This document shows, piece by piece, positions 22,720 to 33,444 of a DNA stretch of 64,000 bases. The DNA lies in the NCBI GenBank assembly GCA_029783825.1, contig JAREIK010001332.1:3830314-3894313 (forward strand), in the 5' to 3' direction. This stretch comes from Sapria himalayana (taxonomy: Eukaryota > Streptophyta > Magnoliopsida > Malpighiales > Rafflesiaceae). Within the stretch, counting starts at the first letter, position 1; every line of letters starts with the position of its first letter. A model generated the notes under the pieces. It searched no databases. It was not told the DNA's origin and was given only the letters and a program-made list of their open reading frames with translations. A program made the position numbers and the translations under genes.

Positions 22720-24235
22720 ATTATGATGAGTGCCTTTAAATTTCTTGCCCAGATTATCGAGGCCAACAAAAATAATGGATATGTCAATTGTTCTCCATCA
22801 ACTTGCAAATCCAAGTTCATTGTTGATATTAGTGACCTTTTAGTTGTGAGGGATAAAAAAAACAAGTGAATTGTGATTTGAAATAGATTTATGTTTCTAA
22901 ACATCATGAATAGTTGAAATTCAGAAGAACAAAAAATATCATGAAGCAAGATATTGCAATTGATGGTATTCTAAGAATCGTATCAAATTTAATATCGTTC
23001 TCATTTTTATTTTAATCAAAATAAAAAAAAATACAAACTAAATAATTTTTTAAAGTGATATATTTTTCCTTTTTAAGATCTTTATTTCTTCTTTAAAATT
23101 GTAATTTAAAAAATAAAGTCAAATAGTAAACTTGTCTCATTGTTTTCATCTACCATTCAAGAAAATTATCATACTTTTACACCCTTCCAGGTTAGTTTCC
23201 ATCTCACCCTACCCATTGGCATAATTTCACCAAAAAATAATAATAATTATATATTTATTTTAAATATATATGATATTTTTTAATGAAATAAATCTTATAT
23301 ACTATTATTTCAAACATATCAATACACAATAATTAAATACAACTAAAAGTAGTAGAAAATAAAAAACCATAAATAATTGTTATAATCAACATATAACAAT
23401 AATATCAAATATAAATAAAAATACAAACAAAAAGTAAAATAGAGCAGCAACACAATAAATAAATATATAATTAAAATATATGTTTATAATTAAATTTACA
23501 AAATTCTTCATAATATTAGCAACACTCTCATTAGTAAATTTACATCTACAATTAATAATACACTCTTTATATCAAGGAAAGAGAAGACAAACCCTAGAAT
23601 AACAACTTAACCATCCCAAACCAAGCACACTGTTTGGTTGTTTGTTGCCTCTGGTATGTAACACAATATTCCCTACTTCAATATCTCAAATAAAATTAGC
23701 ACAAAAACATATTATTGTCAAAAATTAAGTATTTTTTGCACATTAATGCAAAGTTGGAAGCATGTTTCATTATTATTATTAGTCATTCATTGTTATCATC
23801 AATTCTAGTCGAGGAAATAAAATCAATAGAGTTTCACTTGTTGCATATCCTCCTCAATACTAAGTTACTAAAGTATTGATATTGTAATTTTAATGCCTCT
23901 TGTAATTATAGTATTGTACATAATTTTCACTTATAATTTCAAACAAACCCTATCTTTTTTTCATCCTTTGATTCATGACAATTAATATTCATTATTTTCA
24001 TTCCAAATTTTTGTAAATAAAGAGTTGAAGTTTTAAATGCATCACATCAATTAAAAGCAATATGGATACTAAGAAAAACAAATAATTACATTTTATTGAG
24101 AACAAGTTTAAATGATCGACAAGAAATGAATAATAATATTCAACTAAAAACTCAAAATAAAATAAATATAAAGCTCATCAAATTGTGACAGTATACGTGT
24201 TGAGCGTTCCCACTCGTAAAATAATTAAAAAAATA
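22720..24235. other. AT-rich DNA with one orphan MITE arm
   Basis: Apart from 23157-23230, which is similar to the right inverted-repeat arm of the MITE at 19203-19588, I see only AT-rich DNA. The part just below 24240 probably contains the 3' LTR of the copia relic that follows, but its outer boundary is not visible. Confidence 0.45.
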
Positions 24236-26019
24236 ATAAGTTAGAAACTATAATACTCTCCCTCAAGATGATCCATAAAGATGTAGAACAAGAAAAAATA
24301 AAATAAGTAAAAACTTCTTTAATACCTTCATAAAAATATATGCTGACTCATCTGCTTTAAGAACATATGTTATAATAATAGTCTTATCTTAAATTTCTTG
24401 TTTGATAATGAATGAATTCATTTCAATATAATTTATCCGCTCATAAAATATTAGATTGGATTCTATAAATTTTACTTCTTGATAGTCCTAGTATAAAATA
24501 ATGAGAAAAGAAATTAGGCAATCAATCTCCTCATATAGGTATTTCATCTAAAGATTTTCAAATGTAACTATTATCATCACACTAAACTATATCTTTGTAA
24601 TGCGTCTCAAAATAATTCATTATCTTTTATTTTTTCATGAAACATAATTCTTTTAAAAATAATATAAAACCATTTAGCCTATAGTAGGTCTCTGCTAGAT
24701 ACAAGTTAATGCCCAATTTGAACCTAAATATATGATTACTTATAAATACTTGTTATCACCATATGAAATCTCAAGCTCAAAAAATTTATTCACATATCTC
24801 AACATACAAAAAATTATGTCAAAATGAACATATCATAAATAATCCATAAGGTAACTAATTAAACTAATAACATAAATTATATCTAATCTATAAAAATCTC
24901 TATGTACAAAAAATCATTATCTAAGGTAATCATCCACTTGAGCACAGTCTAAAAAATTAACCTATATGAGAAAATCACATGTCAATGTCCTTTGTGACAA
25001 TACAAACTCTCTTAAATTACATAACTTATATCACAAAAAAATATCTGAACCTCTCAATTTTATATGTATGAAATTGTAATTGAATATATTCTTTTAGTTG
25101 AGTAATTCTCAATTCATCATCTTTCATTATAAAAATATCATTCAGATATACAATAAATATCAACCTACCATTTTAGCTCCTCTAAAAAAACAAAAATAAA
25201 TATATAACACACATTTGTATGTTGAAAAAAATAATTTTTTATAAAAATCTTACAAATCAAATTCTCGATAATTATTTTATATCATAGAATAGCTTATACA
25301 ATCTACAAATTGAGTCTAATTTTACTACTCAAAACCATAATAATTATTTTATATGTATCTTCTCCTCAAGAACATTACAAAAAAATATATTATTCATGTT
25401 TAATTGATATATCATTCATCTTTAAGATACTATTAATTATATATAAATATATATCAGGTCTATCTAAACTTCTCATTTTAATGAATATTCAGCGTAGACG
25501 CCTACTAACAACCAACATCTTCCCAAAGGTAAAGGCACTAGTTGACAAGTATCATTAGAATGAAATGTTTTTATTTCTTCAATCATAATATGATATCATC
25601 TTAAAGAATTATGATAATATCTATCAAATATAAGATATGAGTATAATAATACATATAAAATAAAATGCTAAAAATAACTTTTCTATTTTGTCCGAAAAAT
25701 AATCAAAAGATCAAAATTTAAAAAAACTAGTTGTTGGATGATCTTACTTCTCAAAAGACTCATCTAATATGAACAGGTTGTAAGTTGCATATGTCACAAT
25801 CTCCTTAAGTAGACTTGTGAACTACCAAATTGAATAGACTCTAGAAAAATTCTCTCCTAAAAAACTTCTTTCTACAAAGTAAATTAATACTTATTAATAC
25901 ATATGATAACTAAATACAAATTTTATCATATTGTACACATTCAGATATAACCAATAAATGACTATCTCATCTAATAAGAGGCCCAAGAATGATTGTATAA
26001 ACATAGGAAAAAATAATAA

Positions 26020-26070
<51 letters not shown>

Positions 26071-26510
26071 ATGAACTCTTATTCTTCTTAAATTCATTAA
26101 AAATAAATTCTACTAAAAAATATAATATCATCTTATCATGACTCGGAGAGATTCTAGATAAAATAAATATTCTCAAAAATTCTAAAAGACATACTAAATA
26201 AAATATCTCTAATATACAAAATTTTTAAATATATATATAAGAAATGACAAAAAGAATATCTAGTAAAAAATTAATTTTAAACACTCCTACCAATTACAAA
26301 CAACTGGGTTATTTCAAACAAATATTTATTTTTTTTTATCATCTCATTCTACAAATATAAATTATAATAAGTACTAAAGAAACAATCAAGCAAATTATTT
26401 ATCATCAATAAATATAACATATTATAAAATTTCCTCCCAGTTTCATCTCAATTATATCCTCATATGTCTAAGTACATCAGTTCGAATTGATCCTTGCTCA
26501 CATAAATCTA
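24236..26510 (-). pseudogene. Ty1/copia pol relic (integrase to RNase H)
   Basis: Read on the minus strand from 26510 down, broken frames follow the copia order. Near 26450 there is an integrase-like stretch (a FIDD motif in one frame, LLMINNLLDCFF in another). At 25190-25100 an MVG-stop-YLLYI-stop-MIFL stretch sits where the reverse transcriptase YVDD region belongs. Then come LREFVLSQR (about 24990), RLDIIYVISLISYLM (about 24890), HFDIIFCMLRYVNKFF (about 24820) and, at the RNase H end, NPIFYERINYIEMN (about 24450). At 24249-24265 GGATCATCTTGAGGGAGAG is a purine-rich stretch typical of a copia polypurine tract beside the 3' LTR. Many stops; no functional frame. Copia identity rests on motif order rather than on any intact domain. 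Confidence 0.75.
26020..26067. repeat. (TA)n microsatellite
   Basis: A long uninterrupted TA run inside the copia relic. Confidence 0.93.
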
Positions 26511-27090
26511 GAGGTGTTAAATAAGCTGGGCTAAGCTAGTTTTTTCAGGCCCGACCGAACTAATAGGTTGTGCCTGGCTCAACATGCTTTTTTGGAGGGC
26601 AAGCACTGCACAAGCCCATGGCCCAAATTTACACATATAGCTATAGAATTTATATTTTTTTTTTCAAACTTAAGTGGTATTACATTTATTTACATTGATT
26701 TTCATACATATTACATGTATAGTTTTAAATTAAAAATAATTTAATTTTTCAAAAAAAGTATCTATATGTTTATGTAGAATAAGTAGATTAAGAATTAAGA
26801 TAGGGCCTATAGCCCTACCACTAGTGGCCCCTACCCTAGCCTAGGCCCTAGGGAAGCAACTACTACCTCCTGGCTGTTGGCTAGGGCCTAGGGCAAGCCA
26901 CTGGAATCTAACGACTAACCCAAGCTAGTTTGAATTAGTCGCAGGCAAGGCCAGGCACGAAATCATGTCTGGCCCGTTCTTGTCTAGAGTGACCCAGTCC
27001 GACCCAACCCAATACAGCTTGTTTCCCCTACCAGGCCAATGTGGCATGTCAGGCCTGTTTGAAAGTTTTTCCTAGGAGTGACACTTTTTT
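26511..27090. mobile_element. Decayed hAT-derived non-autonomous element
   Basis: Starts TAGAGGTGTTAAATAAGCTG, a mutated family TIR, at the upstream edge of the copia relic. The body is GC-rich in the family manner (CCCTAGGCC, GGCCAGGCAC, CATGTCTGGCCCG), and its right part aligns with 9590-9676. The right end near GGCCTGTTTGAAAG is degraded, and no target duplication is recognisable. Confidence 0.6.
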
Positions 27091-27099
27091 TCCTTACTT

Positions 27100-27540
27100 G
27101 AGATATTTGGAAAACCAAGAACCTAGAAAGACAGAATTATTTGACATGATAAGTCCCTTATCTCTTTGAAGCAGTGCTTGGGTTCTCTCTTAGGGGGAGA
27201 ATCTCAATGAAATAGCATAACGTTCCTGGGTCACGTCAATCAAATAAAAAATGATACTATATATCAACCACCTATTTTTATGCAGAATTCACATATTATA
27301 CTAGCAAATAAAAATACATGTTATAAAAACCTACATATATCCATACAGCATGTTCAGTGTTCTATGTTTAGTGATGTTTCGCGGTTTTTCTGAGTTTCCG
27401 TTCGATTTCTTTTTTAGCGCAATTTAAAAAAATATTTTCTTCCTTCCAGATTATATTCTTGAAAACCAACGGCGTTCCATGTATCTCTAGTATGGAAACC
27501 AACGGCGTTCGCTAGGGGAAAAAAAAAAGATTTAAGAAGC
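27100..27540. other. Flank or first intron of the GGB exon
   Basis: No coding motif is recognised. A 15-base phrase, AAACCAACGGCGTTC, occurs twice about 39 bases apart (about 27456 and 27495), just inside the presumed intron. Confidence 0.4.
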
Positions 27541-27544
27541 TTAC

Positions 27545-27751
27545 GGAATCAATAGCACCGAGGATATCAAGCCCAGAGATGATGAAATAAGCTAAGGTAA
27601 GGTGGTTAATCTCCTGTGACTGATAGTCATGTGGCAGGATTTGGTGCATCATCTGTAAGAAGGTTACATGACATTTCAAATTAAAGGATAGAGAAGAAGC
27701 AGCAGGTTCTTTTTCTGGTGAGTGATCCACATCTGTTAGCCCGGTAGACAT
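27545..27751 (-). CDS. GGB: Geranylgeranyltransferase I beta subunit, first coding exon
   Basis: The exon encodes 69 residues from an ATG at 27751-27749 (context GGCGATGT) to a splice donor, TCC|GTAAGC, with the donor GT at 27544-27543. The protein begins MSTGLTDVDHSPEKEPAASS and continues LKCHVTFLQMMHQILPHDYQ and SQEINHLTLAYFIISGLDIL GAIDS. The QSQEIN-x-LTLA(Y/H)F-ISGL-x-LGA block is what I know from the N-terminus of plant GGB, the subunit that with the shared alpha subunit attaches geranylgeranyl groups to CaaX-leucine proteins such as ROP GTPases. No later exon (VDKD-type start, prenyltransferase repeats, zinc-binding D/C/H residues) was recognised on the minus strand down to position 1. 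Either the gene has a very long intron leaving the window or this is a lone duplicated exon. A transposon end (27785 on) lies directly upstream, where the 5' UTR would be. Longer in-frame starts in that insert are not plausible. Confidence 0.68.
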
Positions 27752-27784
27752 CGCCAAGCTGCAAACACCCAGAATAAGAGACTC

Positions 27785-27985
27785 CAGGGGGGCGGGGGTG
27801 AGCATTCGGTTTAACGGTTCGATTTTCGGTATTTTTAAAATTGGACAGAGGCCGCTGGGCAAGTCAATGCCTGGCCCAATATGCTAATTTTTATACAGCC
27901 CAAAATTAATTTAAATAAAATATGATGTAGGCCCATTTGCCCATCGTGGCCCAAATAAAATAAAAACTAAGCCATTACCAATTAG
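27785..27985. mobile_element. Terminal fragment of another hAT-like element
   Basis: Starts in GGGGGTGAGCATTCGGTTTA followed by ACGGTTCGATTTTCGGT, a terminal type common among plant hAT-like non-autonomous elements (general knowledge, from memory). GC-rich words (GGCCGCTGGGCAAG, GCCTGGCCCAA) follow. The second end was not found. Confidence 0.45.
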
Positions 27986-27989
27986 ATCT

Positions 27990-28915
27990 AGAGCAAAAAT
28001 TACTATAAAAAATGTGAAAGTCTCAATAACATCCATTAACATAATTAAAATACAATCTATTTAACATAATTAAATAACAAATAATAATTCATTTACCATT
28101 CATTATTAAAATAAAAATATTATTACAACTTCTTGATAATCATCATGTGTTGAGTGTGCAATCACCAGTGCCAATGTCAAATTCCACGGTATTACCAAGC
28201 CCATAATAAAAACCAAGAAGCTGCAAAATACCAAAATCAACATGAACAATGACATTGCATGAAAGAAAATATTCACAATATTTTCCTATTACTTTCCATC
28301 AAAACCCAAAATAAAATTGAAAAATGTGCGATGTAATTTATATTTATTCAGACAAATATGCAATTATTTGGAAAATTGAAGCAAACTAGAAACCAAAACA
28401 ATCAAACCCACACAGCCCACCCTCAAGTTACAAACCACAGGAAGTGGAACTATATTTTCAGTACTGGATGCACAGGGCTTGCAATTGCACGTAGGTTGTG
28501 GCAAGAATCTGCCATTAATCAGTCTGGATATGATGTTTCAAACAAGTTGGATAAACTGATGGGAAAGAACTTCAATTGATAATAGAATGAAAATCTTAAC
28601 ATGATGGTTTTATAGAGAAGAAGAGGATCTTTAGGTTAAACATTTTCTACTCGTTTTTTATTACATTATAGATGCTACAACTGGTAGATGGCACAAAAGA
28701 TCAGTAATCAGTGATCAAACATGTAAAATTGCATTGATTCTTAAACATAGATCAAAAAGGAACCCAACAGACATGTGCAAGAATAAATTTAGTAATCAAT
28801 TCACACTCATCTCTACATTAACTCAAACAATATATCAAAATATTAAGTTTGAAAAATTAATATATGGATAAAATAAAATTTTAAAATTAACTCATATCAT
28901 CCAAAAGTACAAAAC
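27990..28915. other. Intergenic DNA, nothing recognised
   Basis: A 73-codon open frame at 28358-28579 has no recognisable motif and no support as a gene. The rest is AT-rich. Confidence 0.5.
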
Positions 28916-29059
28916 ACCATCAATCCATCATATATCTATCATCGTTGATTGCACTAAAGAAAATGTTGATAAATCTAAAAATTCTGAGATAAAAAAAAAG
29001 CAACACTTTAACATTATCAAACATCATAAATAAAAAATGACTACATAAAAAGGTAGTAA

Positions 29060-30097
29060 ATAAAATTATCGACTTCACTTTTTTTAATATCTTGCAAATC
29101 TTCTTCAATGTAAATTGGTGTCAATAAATTCCAAAGCTAATCTTAAGCACATATAAGAGATTGCACTATGCTGGGACTTAAAGAACTCCTAAAAGCATTA
29201 AGATATCTAACTCTAGTGCTAAATGCAAATTATGAAGCAGTGGTAGATATTGAAACTGCTAACACATCACGAGTCATTTGTGACAAGATAGAAAATAGAG
29301 GAGAATTATTTTTCTACCATGTCAATATATTAAAATGATTATCATCATTTTCGATATCTTCATTGAGATACATATCCAACTCCGATTTATTTTCTCCAAT
29401 GCCAATATCACTCCTGAATTTTTTAAAAAGAAACTTCGCCTCAAGTTTCTTACCCTTTACCCCCTCCCCAATCCTTTCATCATTTGGATTTGACACTTCC
29501 ATTATTTCACTTCCACTCCCTCTACTTTGGCCGAATTTATCTTGAGGCTTTGCCAATTTGCAATATGAATCATACATTACATATACAAATTCCCTCACAA
29601 TATTTGTCATCCATTCACCATCAAAGTTACTATATAATTGAATTAATGAAAATTGAAGAAATGTAATTTTAAGCCTAGGATCAAGTGTTGTGGCAAAATA
29701 AATTAATTTGTTCATTATACTAACATCGCCCAAATACTTATCAAACTTTTCTTTCATTCTGCTAGCTATTAAAATTTCTTTGGAATCTAAATTTTTTTTC
29801 ATTGTTTCAAAACATATTGAACAGAACAAATATCCTCAAAGTAAAAATTAGAGGTGACATAAGAAGAACATGAAACAAGCAAAAGTAAGATCATAAAAAT
29901 TTTTCAACATGCTAACCATTTTTCTACAAACCCTCCAATCATCAACATTAGGCACCCCAAGTACTCCATCAAAATGATCTACATCAAGTTCACTTCTATA
30001 TAAAGGATTAATTTCTTCATATCTATTAAAATCTCTTTCAAACTTTTGATATTCAATAATTCTAAAATTATTAGATGACATCAATATTATCGACACG
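29060..30097 (-). pseudogene. Ac-like hAT transposase relic (C-terminal half)
   Basis: A different hAT lineage from elements 1-3. From 30097 downward: RNEEINPLYRSELD-type stretch (here RYEEINPLYRSELD), DDWRVCRKMVSMLKNFYDLT, then after a frame change SSYVTSNFYFEDI (about 29870-29830), SRMKEKFDKYLG, LIYFATTLDPRLKITFLQF, a variable acidic linker, SELDMYLNE and HFNILTW. Below 29314, in another frame, the dimerisation domain follows: FSILSQMTRDVLAVSISTTA, then FAFSTRVRYLNAFRSSLSPS and IVQSLICA. The domain order matches Ac/Tam3-type transposases with their RNase H-fold linker region. The N-terminal half including the BED finger is missing, and no terminal repeats were found. Confidence 0.85.
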
Positions 30098-30099
30098 TG

Positions 30100-31300
30100 T
30101 TTATATAATTTAATAATATCTAATAATATTTAAAAAAATACATGATGATTTATATTAGATGATGCTCGCTCATCATAATTAGATGTTATTTGAAGATATT
30201 TAATGAATCTTAACAACTCTTGAATTATTTGTCAAAATGTAATTCATCAGTAGATTTTCAATGTATTTAGAAAACATTCATTGTTATTAGATAAAATTCA
30301 AAATATGACTATAAGTCATCAGATTGATATTTAATAATATTTTTTTATATTTAATTATATTTTATTAATTTTATCGTATTGTTATTTCTATAATAATTAT
30401 TATCATAGTTTTAAATTTTTGATTTCTATATATAATACATAATAAATTATTATTAAAGTTAATTAGATATTAAAAATCAAGTTGTATTGAATGATCATCA
30501 AATCTAATGAATTGAATATATATAATAAACATTAAGAAAAATATCAATAGTTATCAATATATAATAAACATTAAGATTACAATATATAATAAACATTTTG
30601 TTGAGACCATATCTTAGTATGATGGTAAGTATCTTCGTTGAAGGGTAGTATGCCTCATATTAGAGACTCATCAGATATAGACTCTTTAATTTTTAGGGAT
30701 AAAACTATCAAAATATTAATCTCTTCTAGATATAACATCAAGCGAAAACCTTCCACGCTAAGTATGTCATTTATCAATAATTTTTGTCTATTTATATCAT
30801 TCAACCATAGTTAAGTATCACTATATAGTGAATATCAATGAAAAAAATTATTAAACTGCATCAAATTAAATATATCATTAGTGATCAAATACTTCAGCTA
30901 AGCCATTGAATACTATTAGAAAATTTTGACCTAGATTAATTTTTTAATAAATTTTCTTGAAATAATTGTACGAACATTAAAATTAAACTATAAATTATCA
31001 ATGATAAGTAGCACACACACACACACACACACATATATTATCAAATTAGTTCATCATAGTTATATCATTAAGCCATTAAATTCTTTAGTAGAGCAAACAA
31101 ATATCATAAAAACTCATAGAGTTGTTCCAGATAATCATCAAAAACAATTGAGATGTGTCAAATATTGTCAAAAAATAATGCAACACCTATGTGATATATA
31201 TATATATAGTAAAATAAAAATAATATACATAGTTTATATTTAATCTAGTAAAAGAGCAAAGTTCGCTGATAAAAAAGATATTTATTTGTGGCATGCATCC
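30100..31300. other. AT-rich intergenic DNA with (CA)n
   Basis: No coding signal is seen. A (CA)n run lies at 31012-31033 and a short TA run near 31195. Confidence 0.6.
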
Positions 31301-31539
31301 ACAAAAAAGTCAAAAAGATTGTGTGTTTGGATTAAAAAAATGATGCATATTTGATCTCTAAACAATTTCAATTCATGAAATAAAAAATTAAGATGATTCA
31401 AAACATGTGTGTGTGGTGCATTTAAGTTAGCAATTTAGGACAATGTACTTAACAAGTCTCATCTTTAAATTTTACATAATAAGTATATTGGAAAGGGATC
31501 TTTAGAAAATAATGTAAAAGTTGTGAAATTTTCATATGT

Positions 31540-32640
31540 ATTTTGTCACAAATTAAGAAGGAAGACCTCTTGGACCCTTAAGAGTTTAAAAACCAAACAC
31601 TTACTAAACATTATCTATGTCCATCCCTAAAAATGAGAATCATATTTTTCTCTCATATGAAGCACATGGCAACTGGGGGTGATTGCTTCATTTTTAGAAA
31701 CTTCATAGATGGTTTTTCAAAAAAACCTTCTTCAAGGAAAAAATTTAATTCACACGGCACAAATAGGTACAACTCATATTTCCAAAAATGAGATTTTCCA
31801 ATTTCCTCTTCACATTCAACCACCACACTCCACCCTGATCTTATATATATATATATATATTAAAAATAGGATGGCTTATTTCTTATTTCTAAATAATGGG
31901 GTTGTGCCCATTTTTTTCAAGTGTGGTTCCCATCACCCTCAAAAAAAAGATAAATTTCATCATCATATTAAAACTCCATTGTATTTTTTTTATTTAAAAA
32001 TAAAACAATCCGTTTTCTTTTTTATTTTATTAAAAAAATATTATGAGGACCCCTTTTCAATGTGAGCACCCAAATGATACATATTTTATTTAAATATAAA
32101 TAATAATTCTAAAAGAACCATCATGCCACATGCATCTATTAAATTTAAATTCAAACCAAACAAATAATAAATCTATTATTTAATTAAAAATATTCATTAT
32201 GCCCAACCCTAGCACCACATAATCTTTCATTCTACTATATTCGAGAAAACTGAGATAAGTTTGTGGTTTAAATTTAAAAATTACATATCATGCGAAGTTT
32301 ATTTCCTCTAGATTCCAAAACTAATTGTTATTTCTCAAATGAAAAATAACTTTTCAAAATTTTAATTTTCTATGAAAATTAAATTTATCCTAAAAATTAG
32401 AATTTTTCAAAAAATTACATAAGATGTTCTCTTTTTTCCTTTGGGCCATGAACTTCCACTTGATCATACTGATCCTTGAGAGTAACTAGAGTAAAAATCT
32501 CAATATTTTATTTTAACCATAAACTCCTTATTGATCTATATGTTCTCCGAAAGTGACTAAAATAGAAATGATTATCAAATCTATTCCTCTAAAAATTATG
32601 TTTGTCTTGGAACAAGAACATGAGAAATCGATATTAATTG
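31540..32640 (-). repeat. Long direct repeat A (probable 3' LTR)
   Basis: This ~1.1-kb block aligns by eye with 34080-35550. Shared landmarks in order: GGA(C/A)C..AAGAGTTT; TTCCAATTTC/TTCCATTTC with CAC repeats; (A)TATATAT with AAAAATAGGATGGC/AAAAATGAGATGAC; GTTGTGCCCATTTTTTTCAAG; ATATTATGAG.AC; AAATTTAAAAATTACATAT; TTCC...AAACTAATTGTTATTTCTC; and TATGTTTGTCTTGGA/TATATTTGTCTTTGA. With the primer-binding site between the copies, the simplest reading is an LTR pair of a copia-type element on the minus strand. Confidence 0.65.
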
Positions 32641-33428
32641 TTCTTGATCTTATCAAAGGAGAAGGTGAAAAGCAATACAACCCTATGATTTTTCCTAATT
32701 TTTCCAAATTTCTTTTTACTACTAGGAAACTCTAGGATATTAAGTGGGGATGATTTTCATACATGAAGTATAACATCTACAAAACATATCCAAACATGTG
32801 AAGCTCATAATCAGAACTAATAATTTTTAATAATGACACTTACCTAATTCGAACTAACTCTAGTTCAAGTAACTTGTATGGAAAGTATCTTATAGCATTC
32901 ATTTTTGTTAGCAAATCTTTCACCAATTTATATTATTCTTTCCCACATGAGTCATACTATCAAATATTCGAATGGATAGTAGATTCATCCAAATCTATGA
33001 TTATGCAAAATCAACTAGCATCTCATATTTGTCTCCAAACAAATATTTTTGATATTAAACACACTCAATGTCCTATCGTTGCCCCTCATGACTAATCAAT
33101 AGTCACTGGGCATAAATATGACAAAATAATCAAGATTCAAAGTAACGTACAAAGTGGTTGTTAAATTTATCCTCCAGTCATTCTTTTGATTGACTTTATC
33201 AAATAATTCAATACTGCTCAATTTCCTTGGTTATGGTTTATCGATCATTCGATTATTTAAATCTCAAAATTAAAAGATTCATTATTTTTGTTTTCTACAT
33301 GAAATAATTGGATGGCTATAACTTACTCAATAAGAATGAATTATTTTATTTTTCTCCTAAGAAAATAAGTAACTTATTAGGATCACAAAAAGAAAACATT
33401 GAATCACCTTAAAAATTAATTAATACGT

Positions 33429-33440
33429 GCTCTGATACTA
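33429..33440 (-). other. tRNA-iMet-type primer-binding site
   Basis: On the minus strand the site reads TAGTATCAGAGC, 11 of 12 matches to TGGTATCAGAGC, the initiator-Met complement used by most plant copia and many gypsy elements. It is preceded by AACCTAATAAG. It lies between direct repeats A and B, where an element on the minus strand would have its 5' LTR end (repeat B, higher coordinates). Confidence 0.7.
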
Positions 33441-33444
33441 CTTA

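Noticed and set aside
28358..28579. 73-codon open frame
   Set aside because: No domain, no splice or promoter support, and no neighbour context.
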